NCBI RefSeq assembly: GCF_000686125.1
Contig: NZ_JMMA01000002.1
Span: forward strand, 930,001-994,000
Direction: 5' to 3'
Source: Ruminococcus sp. NK3A76
Lineage (GTDB): Bacteria > Bacillota > Clostridia > Oscillospirales > Ruminococcaceae
Length of the DNA: 64,000 nucleotides
Shown: positions 32,840 to 42,810 of the stretch, one piece after another
Position numbering within the stretch: the stretch's first letter is position 1
Layout: the number at the start of each line of letters is the position of its first letter
The notes under the pieces: generated by a model
Databases searched by the model: none
What the model was told of the DNA's origin: nothing
Seen by the model: the letters and a program-made list of their open reading frames with translations, nothing else
Position numbers and translations under genes: made by a program

Positions 32840-33658
32840 TTATTTTATTCTCTTGCCTTTTTTCTTTGGCTTTTTTTCTTCCTCGATAGGTGCTTCCTTG
32901 CCGCCCATGTCCTCAAACAACGCTTCTTCGTCGTTTTTGAGATAGTCAAACTCAGGATTGTCCTCGCCGAGCTTGTCGTAGTAGGGCTGGATAACGTATT
33001 TTCTTATTACCGGATAGCAGTTGAAGCAGGTCACAAAGCATAAGAAGCTCGATGTCCAGAAAAGCATGATAAACAGCGAGAAGGGCAGCATGGTTATCAT
33101 CATAAATGATATCATCAGCCATACCAGCAGCGTAACGAGCGACTGCTTAAGCCCGAGGCTGGTTAAGAAGAATGCGTTTTTGAATATCTGACGCAGGCTC
33201 AGTGTCGTTGATACTATCATCAGGTAGATGTAAAAATGCATCATAAAGAAGACGATAACGCACATAAGACACATCACAAAGGGGATATACATCATCTTGT
33301 TCTGCTGCGCCCATATGCTGTATGAAGGCACTGCTACTATGAATGCCACCACGAAGATAATGTCTATCAGCCCCATGATGAAGCTCTGCTTGAAGTTTTT
33401 CTTGAAGGCCTCCCAGAAATCCTGCCATACAAAAGCGTGGCGCTCCTGCGAGTAGTTTCTTGCGACCTTGGTCATGCCTGCGGTCGCAGGGCCTATGGTT
33501 ATAATCGGTATGCAGGCGAGCAGATATATGAGGTTGAGCCCCATGAGCACCCACATCCTGCGCCCGTAGACTTCCATAAACTTGAAAAGCCCCACCTTTT
33601 CCTGCGGCGCCTTAGGCACGCCGGGGCCTGCGCTGTTGTAGTTTGAGAATAATCCCAT
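32840..33658 (-). CDS. YesL-like membrane protein (DUF624)
   Basis: 272 aa with about five TM helices. The family signature is the segment around GPATAGMTKVARNY and the FVWQDFWEAFKKNFKQS loop. DUF624 proteins are multi-pass proteins often found with carbohydrate uptake or glycosidase genes; no mechanism is established. A charged Glu then Lys-rich tail ends the protein. It lies 32 bp downstream of a SpoIIM-like gene. Confidence 0.85.
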   Translation of the reverse strand: MGLFSNYNSAGPGVPKAPQEKVGLFKFMEVYGRRMWVLMGLNLIYLLACIPIITIGPATAGMTKVARNYSQERHAFVWQDFWEAFKKNFKQSFIMGLIDIIFVVAFIVAVPSYSIWAQQNKMMYIPFVMCLMCVIVFFMMHFYIYLMIVSTTLSLRQIFKNAFFLTSLGLKQSLVTLLVWLMISFMMITMLPFSLFIMLFWTSSFLCFVTCFNCYPVIRKYVIQPYYDKLGEDNPEFDYLKNDEEALFEDMGGKEAPIEEEKKPKKKGKRIK

Positions 33659-33690
33659 AATTTCACTTTCCTTTGTTGTTTGTAATGCCG

Positions 33691-34287
33691 CTATACGGCA
33701 AATATCATTTTATATATTATTGTTATCACGCTCTGCAAAAGAGCTGCCGCCCCTGTGCATGAGAGAAGTACGAGCATCTTTACCGAGTAGAGCTTTGTGA
33801 TGTCGCACAGCTGCCTGTCGGTCGTGCTGCCGGTAAGCGTTTTGAAAACTATGCCCGACATGGATATCGACTCTCTTGCAGCGAGAATGAGTATCATAAG
33901 CCCTGCTGCGCTCTCAGGCAGAAGCAGGAACGAGAAGACTTTAAGCCCCTCCTTGCCGTATGCCGAGAACACCGAAGCCGCCGCCGCACCTATGCCGACC
34001 GCCCTGCAAACGAGCACCAGCACAGTAAATGGCTGCCCCAGAGCACACAGCCCGAGCAGGAAAACCGCCGCCATGAACAGCGCCCCTGTCCCGAAAGACT
34101 TGAGTATCATAGGCCCGAGCCCGGAGCTTAGCCGTGAGCTTAGAAAATCATCATTTATCAGCCCGAGCGAGCGCTGTGTATCATCACTTGCATAGCAGCA
34201 GACAAGCGTGCCGAAAAGCACACCTAAAAGTGCCGCCGCCATGAGGAACACGAACATATCGAGCCTTGCGTTTGAACGCCTTTGCAT
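33691..34287 (-). CDS. SpoIIM-like integral membrane protein
   Basis: About 198 aa with five hydrophobic segments. The pattern FLLGLCALGQPFTVLVLVCRA ... GLKVFSFLLLPESAAGL fits the SpoIIM family (PF01944), whose members act with SpoIID and SpoIIP in engulfment. It is weakly conserved, so another small membrane family is possible. The ATG ending at 34287 has GGGGTG five bases upstream; an in-frame GTG three codons earlier overlaps that site. Other sporulation genes lie elsewhere in the window. Confidence 0.55.
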   Translation of the reverse strand: MQRRSNARLDMFVFLMAAALLGVLFGTLVCCYASDDTQRSLGLINDDFLSSRLSSGLGPMILKSFGTGALFMAAVFLLGLCALGQPFTVLVLVCRAVGIGAAAASVFSAYGKEGLKVFSFLLLPESAAGLMILILAARESISMSGIVFKTLTGSTTDRQLCDITKLYSVKMLVLLSCTGAAALLQSVITIIYKMIFAV

Positions 34288-34343
34288 ATATATCACCCCG
34301 AAAATATCTATAGATAATATATATGCTTACTTGTCCGCCTGTA

Positions 34344-35144
34344 TTACTTTGAAAGCTCGTATGCTCTCTTTGTGCAGGCCTTGCAGCAGTCGTCAACTGC
34401 CTTTTTGAGGTCGTTAGCTCTCAGCTGTTCAAGCCCTGCGATAGTCGTGCCGCCCTTTGATGAAACCATTGTTATGAGCTCATCAAGTGTCTTGCCGCTG
34501 TCGGTTATCATCTTTGCAGAGCCTATGAGAGACTTTGCAAAAAGCTCTGTTGCAGCCGCAGCATCAATGCCCACGCTCTGCGCATACTCTATGAAATACT
34601 GTGCGTAAAGGTAGATAAAAGCAGGGGAGGAGCCGTTGATAGCGATGATCTCCTTCATCTTGTCCTTGGGAACGACCGAGTAGATGCCGCCGGAAGCGAA
34701 TACCTTGCACACAAGCTCAAATTCCTCGTCAGTCACGCTGTCAGAGTGTGAAAGAGCTGTAGCACCCTCTCCGAGCAGAAAAGGAGTGTTGGGCATAACG
34801 AGCACTACCTTTGCGTTTTCAACAGTTCTCTTTGCGTAGTATTCGTCAGTCACGCCTGCAAGTATAGACACGATAACAGTGTCGCTGTCAACCTCGGAAG
34901 CCACCTCGTCGAGCACCTCGTCGAGCTGCTGCGGCTTTATTGCAAAGAACACATACTTGCACTGCTTAACAACGTCCTTTGCATCGCCTGTTGCTGTAAC
35001 ACCTGCTGCCATAGCCCTGTCAAGTGCAGCCTCTGACTTGTCAAATGCGAAGAGCTTTACATCATTCTTCATATCACTTGAAAGAATACCCTTCATTATG
35101 GCATAGCCCATGTTTCCTGCACCAATAAATCCTACATTTGTCAT
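34344..35144 (-). CDS. proC: Pyrroline-5-carboxylate reductase
   Basis: 266 aa. ProC reduces pyrroline-5-carboxylate to proline with NAD(P)H. The Rossmann motif GFIGAGNMGYAI opens the protein. Later motifs are VFFAIKPQ, VLVMPNTPF and the C-terminal family signature MVSSKGGTTIAGLEQL. It lies 13 bp after prfB, probably in the same transcript. Confidence 0.96.
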   Translation of the reverse strand: MTNVGFIGAGNMGYAIMKGILSSDMKNDVKLFAFDKSEAALDRAMAAGVTATGDAKDVVKQCKYVFFAIKPQQLDEVLDEVASEVDSDTVIVSILAGVTDEYYAKRTVENAKVVLVMPNTPFLLGEGATALSHSDSVTDEEFELVCKVFASGGIYSVVPKDKMKEIIAINGSSPAFIYLYAQYFIEYAQSVGIDAAAATELFAKSLIGSAKMITDSGKTLDELITMVSSKGGTTIAGLEQLRANDLKKAVDDCCKACTKRAYELSK

Positions 35145-35157
35145 ATTATCAAGTCCT

Positions 35158-36279
35158 TTAATTCTTATCTATTTTTCCGAGCGAGAGGTCTTTGAGGTAT
35201 GCGTTTATGAACCCGTCAAGGTCGCCGTCCATAACTGCCTGTACCTGTGTAGTCTCATAGCCTGTTCTTGTGTCCTTAACAAGGGTGTAGGGCATGAATA
35301 CATACGAGCGTATCTGCGAGCCCCATGCGATCTCCTTCTGCACGCCCTTGATGTCGGATATTTTGTCAAGGTGCTCCTGCTCCTTTATCTTAACGAGCTG
35401 TGCTGTCAGGAGCATCATAGCGTATTTTCTGTTTTGCACCTGCGAGCGCTGTGTCTGGCAGGAAGCGACCAATCCAGTCGGGATATGTGTAAGTCTTACA
35501 GCAGAGGAGGTCTTGTTGATGTGCTGACCGCCGGCACCGGATGAACGGAAAACGTCCATCTTGATATCCTCAGGACGTATCTCTACCTGGATGCTCTCGT
35601 CTATCTCAGGCATAACATCAACTGCCGAGAATGAGGTGTGTCTGCTTCCCGAGCTGTCGAAAGGCGATATACGCACAAGCCTGTGGATGCCTGCCTCGCT
35701 CTTTAAATAGCCGTAGGCGTTCTCGCCCTCAATGAATATAGATGCGCTCTTGTAGCCTGCATCGCCGCCTTCGAGGATATCCATCACCTGCACCTTGAAG
35801 CCGTGCTTGTCTGCCCAGTGGGTGTACATTCTGTAGAGCATCTCTGTCCAGTCCTGCGCCTCTGTGCCGCCTGCACCTGCGTGCAGCGTGAGGATACAGT
35901 TGCGGCTGTCATACTCGCCCTTAAGGAGAGTTTCGAGCTTTATCTTTTCAAGCTCCTCGCCGAGCTTTTTGAGCTCCTCGTTTATCTCCTCCACCATAGA
36001 GTCGTCGTCTTCCTCAGCGGCCATTTCTATCATGACCTCTATGTCATCTACGGCAGCGGTGAGCTTGTTGTATTTTTCGACCTTGTTCTCCAAGCTCCTT
36101 GTCTGCTGGAGCACCTTCTGCGAATTCTCCGTGTCGTCCCAGAAGCCCGGCTCGGCTGCTTTCTCGTGCAGCTCGTCTATCTTTTCCTTAGCATTCTCGA
36201 TGTCGTAGACCGAATACAGCTCCTCGACCTGCGGCCTGTATTTTTCAAGCTCGGACTTTAAGTTTTCTAAAAATACCAT
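35158..36279 (-). CDS. prfB: Peptide chain release factor 2 (no programmed frameshift)
   Basis: 373 aa. RF2 ends translation at UGA and UAA. The peptidyl-hydrolase motif is GGQ (GAGGQHINK), and the codon-discriminating SPF tripeptide is present (RISPFDSSG). Many bacteria have an in-frame UGA near codon 25 read by +1 frameshifting. Here the same region (ELYSVYDIENAK) is one continuous frame, so autoregulation by that route is absent. GAGAG lies upstream of the start. Confidence 0.96.
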   Translation of the reverse strand: MVFLENLKSELEKYRPQVEELYSVYDIENAKEKIDELHEKAAEPGFWDDTENSQKVLQQTRSLENKVEKYNKLTAAVDDIEVMIEMAAEEDDDSMVEEINEELKKLGEELEKIKLETLLKGEYDSRNCILTLHAGAGGTEAQDWTEMLYRMYTHWADKHGFKVQVMDILEGGDAGYKSASIFIEGENAYGYLKSEAGIHRLVRISPFDSSGSRHTSFSAVDVMPEIDESIQVEIRPEDIKMDVFRSSGAGGQHINKTSSAVRLTHIPTGLVASCQTQRSQVQNRKYAMMLLTAQLVKIKEQEHLDKISDIKGVQKEIAWGSQIRSYVFMPYTLVKDTRTGYETTQVQAVMDGDLDGFINAYLKDLSLGKIDKN

Positions 36280-36389
36280 AACTCTCTCCTTATTTCACAT
36301 AAAAATATACCATACCATTATATTATATAACAAACTTAGAAAAAAGTAAAGAAAAATTTGTGAAAACTCTTTCCTTTTTTTATAAAGTA

Positions 36390-36398
36390 TGGTATAAT
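36390..36398 (+). promoter_or_regulatory. Extended -10 promoter
   Basis: TGG-TATAAT, an extended -10 element (TGnTATAAT), without a good -35. It lies 85 bp before the zinc-ribbon gene at 36483. Confidence 0.6.
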
Positions 36399-36482
36399 AG
36401 ATATCTAAAGTGTTTTTATTGTATCATTTTACAAATAAATATCTTTTATTGAGCTAAGATATTAAAAATGAGGTCTGTTATA

Positions 36483-37184
36483 ATGCAATGTCCTGTGTGC
36501 GGTGCAGAAAATCTAACTGAAAATGCTAACTTTTGTACCGGGTGCGGTGCGCCGCTCGGCGGCTATGCTTACAGTCGGCCTGCTGCCCCGGCGGTGAATG
36601 AGCAGATGCTCAGACAGCTCGGCAACGATATGGGCAACTACTGCAAGGTAAAACGTGTTCCTAAGCTGGGCGTAGCGCCTGTTCTGATAGTCCTGTTTGA
36701 GTTTGCTGCGATATCTGCTTTATGCATCGTGGCGGCCGGTGTTGCCGCAGGGCTTTTTATAGGAGCTTTCTTTGGCGGGGTGTTTGCACTTCTCGTGTGG
36801 CTCGTTTACAGGCTGCGTGTCGGGGCATCAAAAAGGCTCAACACATACTTTGGCACAGACGGCGAAGTGAACGTGCTGCTCGATTTCGCATCGGCAGAGC
36901 CCTTTGTAAATGACCAGTTCAGGCTCGGTATGAAATATCTTTTTATCAGAAACAGCGCAGTGCTGCGGTTAGTCAATATAACCGATGTAAGGATAATAGT
37001 GCATCATTACCGTATCATTCCGACAGGCTTTCACCTGACAGCTATTGTAGACGACGAGAACGGCAGTCTGGCTTTTCCGCTGTGCAGGCTGCATATGTTT
37101 AAATTCAGGCCGGAATCAGAGCAGGTGATATCAACTATTATGCAAAGGCGTGACTTTGCGAGAAATAATATGAGACAGATATAA
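36483..37184 (+). CDS. Zinc-ribbon membrane protein, unknown function
   Basis: 233 aa. It begins MQCPVCGAENLTENANFCTGCG, a typical four-Cys zinc ribbon, then two adjacent TM helices (about residues 60-110, Gly/Ala-rich) and a ~110-residue cytosolic C-terminal domain resembling a small beta domain. An in-frame ATG 15 bases upstream overlaps the GAGGT that serves 36483. It is 49 bp from a second zinc-binding membrane protein, so the pair may work together. Confidence 0.75.
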   Translation: MQCPVCGAENLTENANFCTGCGAPLGGYAYSRPAAPAVNEQMLRQLGNDMGNYCKVKRVPKLGVAPVLIVLFEFAAISALCIVAAGVAAGLFIGAFFGGVFALLVWLVYRLRVGASKRLNTYFGTDGEVNVLLDFASAEPFVNDQFRLGMKYLFIRNSAVLRLVNITDVRIIVHHYRIIPTGFHLTAIVDDENGSLAFPLCRLHMFKFRPESEQVISTIMQRRDFARNNMRQI

Positions 37185-37233
37185 TACCATAAGAGACATA
37201 AAACGAGACAGAAAATGAAAGGAGAACTGTATA

Positions 37234-38226
37234 GTGGAAGTAAACAGATTTTACGGCTCACGCTGTATATCCTGCAAGGAAGAGTTCAGGCATGGTGACG
37301 ATATAGTCGTTTGCCCCGAGTGCGGTACTCCTTATCACAGAGAGTGCTATAAAAAAGAGGGCAGATGCATAAACGAGGCTCTTCACGCTTCAGGCTACAG
37401 CTGGAAGCCCATAACCGAGGAGGAGGCAGCAGCTGCCAAGGTGAGCGAGAGCGGGACTATCCGCTGCTTCCGCTGCGGCGAGGAGAACCCGTCGGATATG
37501 CTGTTCTGTACAAAATGCGGCCTGCCGCTTCATCAGAACGAGCCGCCCGAGCGCCCCTTCAACAATATGTACACCCCCAACCGCTATCCGGATATGAACA
37601 GCACAGGCCAGCAGCCCGGCCAGCAGCAGGGCGTGCCGCCTTTTACCAACACGATAATGCTTGACAAGAATTCCGAGATAGACGGCATCACGATAGAGGA
37701 TTACGCTTGCTTTGTCAGGAGCAATCCGATATACTTCATAACGACATTCTTCCGCTTTTTCAAGCTGAAGACCAAGATATCATTCAACTTCGGAGCAGTG
37801 CTGTTCCCTGAGTTCTATATGCTATACCGCAAGATGTACGTCAGGGGAATGATAATGCTTATCCTGAGCTTCCTGCTCTCGGTGCCTTCGTATATCTACC
37901 TCGGCACGCAGGAATTCATGGGTCAGGTGTTCATCAAGAGCGCCCCGTTCGTCGAGGGCAAGACCTTCCAGCTGATATATCAGGCTTCCTATTACGCTTT
38001 CTGGGCGATAAGGCTGCTGCTCGGCTTCTCGGTCAACTATATGTATTATTCCTCGGTCAAGAAGCGGATACGCCGTATCAAGGCCGAAAACCCCGATAAT
38101 ATGCAGGCCCGGCAGATAATGGCTCTTGCAGGCGGTGTCTCATGGCCGGCTGTGATACTTGGCGGAACGCTCATGTTCGGGCTGTTCACAGGGCTGATGT
38201 TCCTGATAAATAATGTCATCGCATAA
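37234..38226 (+). CDS. Prokaryotic RING-like / zinc-ribbon membrane protein
   Basis: 330 aa, GTG start with AAAGGAG ten bases upstream. Residues about 11-45 carry a Prok-RING-type cluster (CISC, CPECGTPYHRECY, C). A second zinc ribbon follows (CFRCGEENPSDMLFCTKCG), then a Pro/Gln/Asn linker and three or four TM helices of DUF2628 type. Such proteins are common in Ruminococcus relatives; the His in YHREC fits a cross-brace zinc site. Ligase activity cannot be assumed. Confidence 0.8.
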   Translation: MEVNRFYGSRCISCKEEFRHGDDIVVCPECGTPYHRECYKKEGRCINEALHASGYSWKPITEEEAAAAKVSESGTIRCFRCGEENPSDMLFCTKCGLPLHQNEPPERPFNNMYTPNRYPDMNSTGQQPGQQQGVPPFTNTIMLDKNSEIDGITIEDYACFVRSNPIYFITTFFRFFKLKTKISFNFGAVLFPEFYMLYRKMYVRGMIMLILSFLLSVPSYIYLGTQEFMGQVFIKSAPFVEGKTFQLIYQASYYAFWAIRLLLGFSVNYMYYSSVKKRIRRIKAENPDNMQARQIMALAGGVSWPAVILGGTLMFGLFTGLMFLINNVIA

Positions 38227-38267
38227 CGTGAATTTACAGAAAATTTACAATATATCAGATATCAAGG

Positions 38268-38296
38268 TTGACAAAAAGCTCGGCCTGTGATATAAT
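38268..38296 (+). promoter_or_regulatory. Promoter of rpsF-ssb-rpsR
   Basis: TTGACA (38268-38273), 17 bp, TATAAT (38291-38296): perfect consensus. Confidence 0.95.
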
Positions 38297-38356
38297 AATT
38301 AAGTTATCCTTGCTTGTGATAAACACAGGCGAAATCCAAAGGGAGGTGCATTTAAA

Positions 38357-38647
38357 ATGGCAAAGTTAACTGAAAACTACGAGGCAATGGTCGTATTCAG
38401 TCTGAAGAAGGAAGAGGAGGAGATCAAGTCCCTCATCGAGAAGTTCACAGGCATGATCAATGCTGAGGCTGAGGATGTTACAACAAACGAGTGGGGCAAG
38501 AGAAAGCTCGCTTACGCAATCAACTACGAAAACGAGGGCTACTATGTTCTCTGGAACTTCACAGCTAAGCCTGAGTTCCCGGCTGAGCTTGAGCGTGTAC
38601 TCGGCATCACAGACGGCGTTATTCGTTTCCTGATAACACTTAAGTAA
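38357..38647 (+). CDS. rpsF: 30S ribosomal protein S6
   Basis: 96 aa, normal length. S6 pairs with S18 on the platform of the small subunit. The family pattern ENYEAMVVF ... WGKRKLAYAI is clear. GGGAGGTG precedes the ATG. First gene of the conserved rpsF-ssb-rpsR operon. Confidence 0.97.
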   Translation: MAKLTENYEAMVVFSLKKEEEEIKSLIEKFTGMINAEAEDVTTNEWGKRKLAYAINYENEGYYVLWNFTAKPEFPAELERVLGITDGVIRFLITLK

Positions 38648-38679
38648 GCTAAGACCCTTAAAGAATGGAGAATGTTTAG

Positions 38680-39216
38680 ATGCTTAACAGAGTTATTATA
38701 ATGGGCAGGATCACACAGGATCTTGAAGTAAAGCAGGCAGGAAGTCAGCCTGTTCTGAGTTTTACCGTGGCAGTTGAAAGAAACTACACTGACCAGAACG
38801 GCCAGAGACCTGTTGACTTTATTGACTGTGTTGCATGGAGACAGCAAGCTGAATTCATAGGCCGATTCTTTGGCAAAGGTAGAATGATCTGTGTTGAAGG
38901 TGAACTTCGCAAGAGAGATTATACCGATAAGAATGGTAATAAGCGCTATGTTACAGAGGTTTATGTTGACAGTGCTTATTTCACCGGTGAGCCTAAGAGA
39001 GACGGCGGCAACGGCGGCTATGGCAACCCTTATCAGGGCGGCAACAATTATAACAACGGTTATAATAACAACAGCTACCAGCAGAACAGCTACCAGCAGC
39101 CCCAGCAGAATAACTACCAGCCTCAATACAATCAGCCTCCGCAGCAGGACAATATGTCCATAGGCGGAATGGAGGATTTTGAGGAGATAATAAGCGATGA
39201 CGGCGTTCCGTTCTGA
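38680..39216 (+). CDS. ssb: Single-stranded DNA-binding protein
   Basis: 178 aa: an N-terminal OB fold (MLNRVIIMGRITQDLEVK ... FIDCVAWRQQAEF), a Gly/Asn/Gln-rich flexible linker, and the acidic tip DDGVPF that binds partner proteins. The placement between rpsF and rpsR is the standard one, so this is the housekeeping SSB. Confidence 0.97.
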   Translation: MLNRVIIMGRITQDLEVKQAGSQPVLSFTVAVERNYTDQNGQRPVDFIDCVAWRQQAEFIGRFFGKGRMICVEGELRKRDYTDKNGNKRYVTEVYVDSAYFTGEPKRDGGNGGYGNPYQGGNNYNNGYNNNSYQQNSYQQPQQNNYQPQYNQPPQQDNMSIGGMEDFEEIISDDGVPF

Positions 39217-39255
39217 CAAAAACGTAACATTCGATACAGTTAGGAGGATAGATCA

Positions 39256-39498
39256 ATGGAAAATCAGAGACCTGCAAGGCCTGTAAAGAGAGGCCGTAAG
39301 AAGGTATGTATGTTCTGTGTTGACAGAGCTGAAACTATAGACTACAAGGATATAACAAAGCTCAGAAAGTGCATGACAGAGAGAGCTAAGATTCTCCCCA
39401 GAAGAGTTACAGGCACTTGCGCTTATCATCAGAGAGAGCTCACAAAGGCTATCAAGAGAGCACGTCACGTTGCACTCCTGCCTTATGTAGCTGACTGA
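39256..39498 (+). CDS. rpsR: 30S ribosomal protein S18
   Basis: 80 aa. The N-terminal CMFC motif and a downstream Cys in TGTCAYHQ indicate a zinc-type S18. Family core: [26 protein letters not shown] lies before the start. It ends the operon. Confidence 0.97.
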   Translation: MENQRPARPVKRGRKKVCMFCVDRAETIDYKDITKLRKCMTERAKILPRRVTGTCAYHQRELTKAIKRARHVALLPYVAD

Positions 39499-39513
39499 TC
39501 AATATAGTCTATC

Positions 39514-39551
39514 AAGCGGAGATATCCTTTTTCGGGTGTCTTCGCTTTTTT
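39514..39551 (+). terminator. Intrinsic terminator after rpsR
   Basis: AAGCGGAGATATCC (39514-39527) pairs with GGGTGTCTTCGCTT (39533-39546), with a few G.T pairs, then a T-run. Confidence 0.85.
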
Positions 39552-39585
39552 ATTATTTTCCAGTATCCAAGCCTTAAATTAATAC

Positions 39586-39614
39586 TTGCAAAATCCCTTG
39601 AAATATGCTATTAT
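39586..39614 (+). promoter_or_regulatory. Promoter of lon
   Basis: TTGCAA (39586-39591), 17 bp, TATTAT (39609-39614). No CIRCE or CtsR operator was recognised beside it. Confidence 0.75.
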
Positions 39615-39661
39615 AATATATACAATATGTGACGACCAACTATGGAAAGGAGAACGGTTTT

Positions 39662-42070
39662 ATGACTGAAATAAAGATAGAAAAGGATAAGCTCATTCCC
39701 TGCGTGCCTACAAGAGACCTCGTGGTGTTTGAGGATATGACCGTTAATTTCGAGGTCGCAAGAGGCTTCACTATAAGCGCTGTAAAAAAGGCAATGAACG
39801 GTGACGGCTTTGTCTTCCTTATAGCACAGAGAAGCGTTGCTGTTGAGGAGCCTGAGAAGAAGGACCTGTATAAATACGGCATACTCGGCGAGGTAAGACA
39901 GGTCATCAAGTCGCCTAGCGGCGTTTACAGATGCCTGGTGCACGGTATATCAAAGGGCAAGCTGTTAGACCTTGTCAAGGTTAGGGACAATTGCCTTTAT
40001 GCATCAATAAAGCTCGTGAATATTGGCCGTGAAAAGGTCAGCGAGGTCGAGCTCACAGCACTTATGCGCCAGGTGAGCGAGGCTTTTGAGAACTATCTCG
40101 AGGTGATACCCCGTATTCCCAAGGAGCTCTACTACGATGTTGCATCAGCCGAGACTCCTAAGGAGCTTTTTGAGGCTATAGCATACAATATACCCCTGCC
40201 GACAGACGACAAGCAGATAATGCTCGACCTTAATACATACGGCGAGCGCCTTGCTTACCTGCTCTCGACCCTCAGCCATGAGATAGAGGTGAGTATGCTC
40301 GAGCGTGAGATCCACGAGCACGTTTCTTCAACTATAGATAACCAGCAGCGTGAGTATTTTATCCGTGAGCAGATAAGGGCTCTGCATAACGAGCTCGGCG
40401 ACGGCGGCGATGTTGACGAGAGCGATGAGGCTCAGCAGTATCTTGCAAAGATAGGCGAGCTGTCTGCAAGCGACGAGGTCAAGGATAAGCTCACAGCAGA
40501 AGCAAAGCGCCTTGTCAAGATGCCCTCGGGTACTCAGGAGGCTGTCGTTATAAGAAACTACCTCGACACCTGCCTTGCTCTCCCTTGGAGCGAGACTACC
40601 GAAGACAGGCGTGATATAAAGAAGGCAGAGAGCATACTTGAAAAAGACCACTACGGTATGAAAAAGGTCAAGGAGCGTGTGCTTGAAAACCTCGCAGTAA
40701 GAATGATGACCCCTGATATCAAGGGTCAGGTGATATGCCTCTACGGCCCTCCCGGTGTCGGTAAGACATCAGTCGGCAGGAGCATCGCAAGAGCGCTTGA
40801 CAGAAAATATGTCAGAGTTTCTCTCGGCGGCGTAAGAGATGAGAGCGACATAAGAGGCCACAGAAAGACCTATGTCGGCGCTATGCCCGGGCGTATAATA
40901 GACGCTATGAAGCAGGCAGGCACCAAGAACCCTGTGATACTCCTTGATGAGATAGACAAGATGAGCAACGACTTCCGTGGCGACCCTTCAAGCGCTATGC
41001 TCGAAGTGCTCGACGGCGAGCAGAACTCAGGCTTCAGAGACCACTTTATCGAGCTGCCGTTCGACCTCTCGGAGGTGCTGTTCATAACCACCGCAAACTC
41101 GCTCGACACAGTTGCACCCCCTCTGCTTGACAGAATGGAGGTCATCGAGCTTGCAAGCTATACAAGAGAAGAAAAATTCAACATCGCAAAGCTGCACCTT
41201 ATCCCCAAGCAGCTCAAAAAGCACGGCCTTAAGCCCTCTCAGATGAGGATAAGCGCTGATGCGATATACTCGCTGATAGATTTCTACACAAAGGAAGCCG
41301 GCGTCAGAAAGCTCGAACGCTCGATAGCTTCTCTTTGCAGAAAGGCTGTCAAGCAGCTGCTTGAAAATGAGGACGACAAGAAGATAGTTTTCAAGGCATC
41401 AAACCTTGAAGAATACCTCGGCCATAAGAAATACCTGCCTGACCTTGCTTCTGAAAAGGACGAGGTGGGTCTTGTAAACGGCCTTGCGTGGACATCTGTC
41501 GGCGGCGTGCTCATGCCGCTCGAGGTGCTGGTGCTTGAGGGCAAGGGCAAGGTAGAGCTTACAGGCTCGCTCGGCGACGTTATGAAGGAATCGGGTCAGA
41601 TCGCTGTAAGCTACTGCCGCAGCGTGTGCGACAAGTACGGCATCGCTCCTGATTTCTACGAGAAGAAGGATCTGCATATCCACGCACCCGAGGGCGCTGT
41701 TCCCAAGGACGGCCCTTCTGCCGGTGTTACTATGGTAACGGCTATGGTGTCGGCACTTTCGGGTATACCGGTAAGAAAAGACATTGCCATGACAGGCGAG
41801 ATAACGCTTCACGGCAAGGTGCTGCCGATAGGCGGCCTGCGTGAAAAGCTCATGGCAGCTTACAAGGCAAAGATAAAGACTGTTATCATACCTGCCAAGA
41901 ACAAGGGCGACCTTGACGAGGTAGACGATGTGGTAAAGAACGGCCTTGAAATAATCTTCGCTGACAACTTAGCCACAGTGCTTGAAAATGCGCTTGTCAA
42001 GGTAAACAAGCCTGCAAAGCCCGTAAGGAGCGCCAAAAAGCGCAAAGAGGCCGTGCTGACGGCTAACTGA
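39662..42070 (+). CDS. lon: ATP-dependent protease Lon
   Basis: 802 aa. N-terminal substrate domain, AAA+ module with Walker [10 protein letters not shown] (near residue 362) and Walker [10 protein letters not shown], then the Ser-Lys protease domain (catalytic Ser in PKDGPSAGV, Lys in [11 protein letters not shown]). It degrades damaged and regulatory proteins. The in-frame ATG 33 bases upstream is less likely than 39662, which follows AAAGGAG. engB follows 16 bp later, as in Bacillus. Confidence 0.97.
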   Translation: MTEIKIEKDKLIPCVPTRDLVVFEDMTVNFEVARGFTISAVKKAMNGDGFVFLIAQRSVAVEEPEKKDLYKYGILGEVRQVIKSPSGVYRCLVHGISKGKLLDLVKVRDNCLYASIKLVNIGREKVSEVELTALMRQVSEAFENYLEVIPRIPKELYYDVASAETPKELFEAIAYNIPLPTDDKQIMLDLNTYGERLAYLLSTLSHEIEVSMLEREIHEHVSSTIDNQQREYFIREQIRALHNELGDGGDVDESDEAQQYLAKIGELSASDEVKDKLTAEAKRLVKMPSGTQEAVVIRNYLDTCLALPWSETTEDRRDIKKAESILEKDHYGMKKVKERVLENLAVRMMTPDIKGQVICLYGPPGVGKTSVGRSIARALDRKYVRVSLGGVRDESDIRGHRKTYVGAMPGRIIDAMKQAGTKNPVILLDEIDKMSNDFRGDPSSAMLEVLDGEQNSGFRDHFIELPFDLSEVLFITTANSLDTVAPPLLDRMEVIELASYTREEKFNIAKLHLIPKQLKKHGLKPSQMRISADAIYSLIDFYTKEAGVRKLERSIASLCRKAVKQLLENEDDKKIVFKASNLEEYLGHKKYLPDLASEKDEVGLVNGLAWTSVGGVLMPLEVLVLEGKGKVELTGSLGDVMKESGQIAVSYCRSVCDKYGIAPDFYEKKDLHIHAPEGAVPKDGPSAGVTMVTAMVSALSGIPVRKDIAMTGEITLHGKVLPIGGLREKLMAAYKAKIKTVIIPAKNKGDLDEVDDVVKNGLEIIFADNLATVLENALVKVNKPAKPVRSAKKRKEAVLTAN

Positions 42071-42086
42071 TAACAAAGGACATAAT

Positions 42087-42794
42087 ATGAATTACCAGAA
42101 CGCAAAGTTTTATACATCCTTCGGCAGGCTGTCGCAGATGCCGAAGTCTGACAGGATAGAGATAGCATTTGCCGGCCGCTCGAATGTCGGCAAATCATCG
42201 CTTTTAAACAAGATACTAAACCGCAAGGCGCTTGCCCGTGTAAGTGCCATGCCGGGAAAGACAGTCACGATAAACTTTTTCAGTCTGGAGAATGTTTACT
42301 TCGTTGACCTTCCGGGCTACGGCTACGCTAAAGTCTCAAAGCGTGAAAAGGAAAAGTGGGGCGAGCTGATAGGCGGCTATCTCAATGACGGCGAAAGGCG
42401 GCTGGAGCTTGTTTTCCAGCTTATCGACATACGCCACGCACCGTCAAAGGAAGATATCATGATGATAAACTTCCTGATAGACAACGAGATACCCTTCGTG
42501 ATAATCTTCACAAAGGCCGATAAGCTGAAGCCCTCCAAGCGTGATGAGAGAATGCAGGGCTTTTCGCAGGAGATACCGTGCTTCTCGCAGATAACGAGCA
42601 TCGTGGCCTCAGCCGAGACTGGCGAGGGGATAGATGAGATACGCTCTATCATCGAGGAGGTCGCCGACGGTCAGGAGGTATACCACCTGCCGCCCGATGC
42701 AAATGACGATTACGAGGATTTCTATGACGAGCCTGAGGACGACGAGCCGCAGGCAGGCTTTCAGGGCGGATATCTGCGCCCTAACAGCAAATAA
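42087..42794 (+). CDS. engB: Ribosome biogenesis GTPase EngB (YsxC/YihA)
   Basis: 235 aa. G1 GRSNVGKSS, G3 DLPGYG and G4 TKADK are all present. It assists 50S assembly. The C-terminus has an extra ~40 acidic residues (DANDDYEDFYDEPEDDEP) beyond the usual end. lon-engB is a conserved pair. Confidence 0.95.
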   Translation: MNYQNAKFYTSFGRLSQMPKSDRIEIAFAGRSNVGKSSLLNKILNRKALARVSAMPGKTVTINFFSLENVYFVDLPGYGYAKVSKREKEKWGELIGGYLNDGERRLELVFQLIDIRHAPSKEDIMMINFLIDNEIPFVIIFTKADKLKPSKRDERMQGFSQEIPCFSQITSIVASAETGEGIDEIRSIIEEVADGQEVYHLPPDANDDYEDFYDEPEDDEPQAGFQGGYLRPNSK

Positions 42795-42810
42795 CAAGAG
42801 GTGAGATAAA

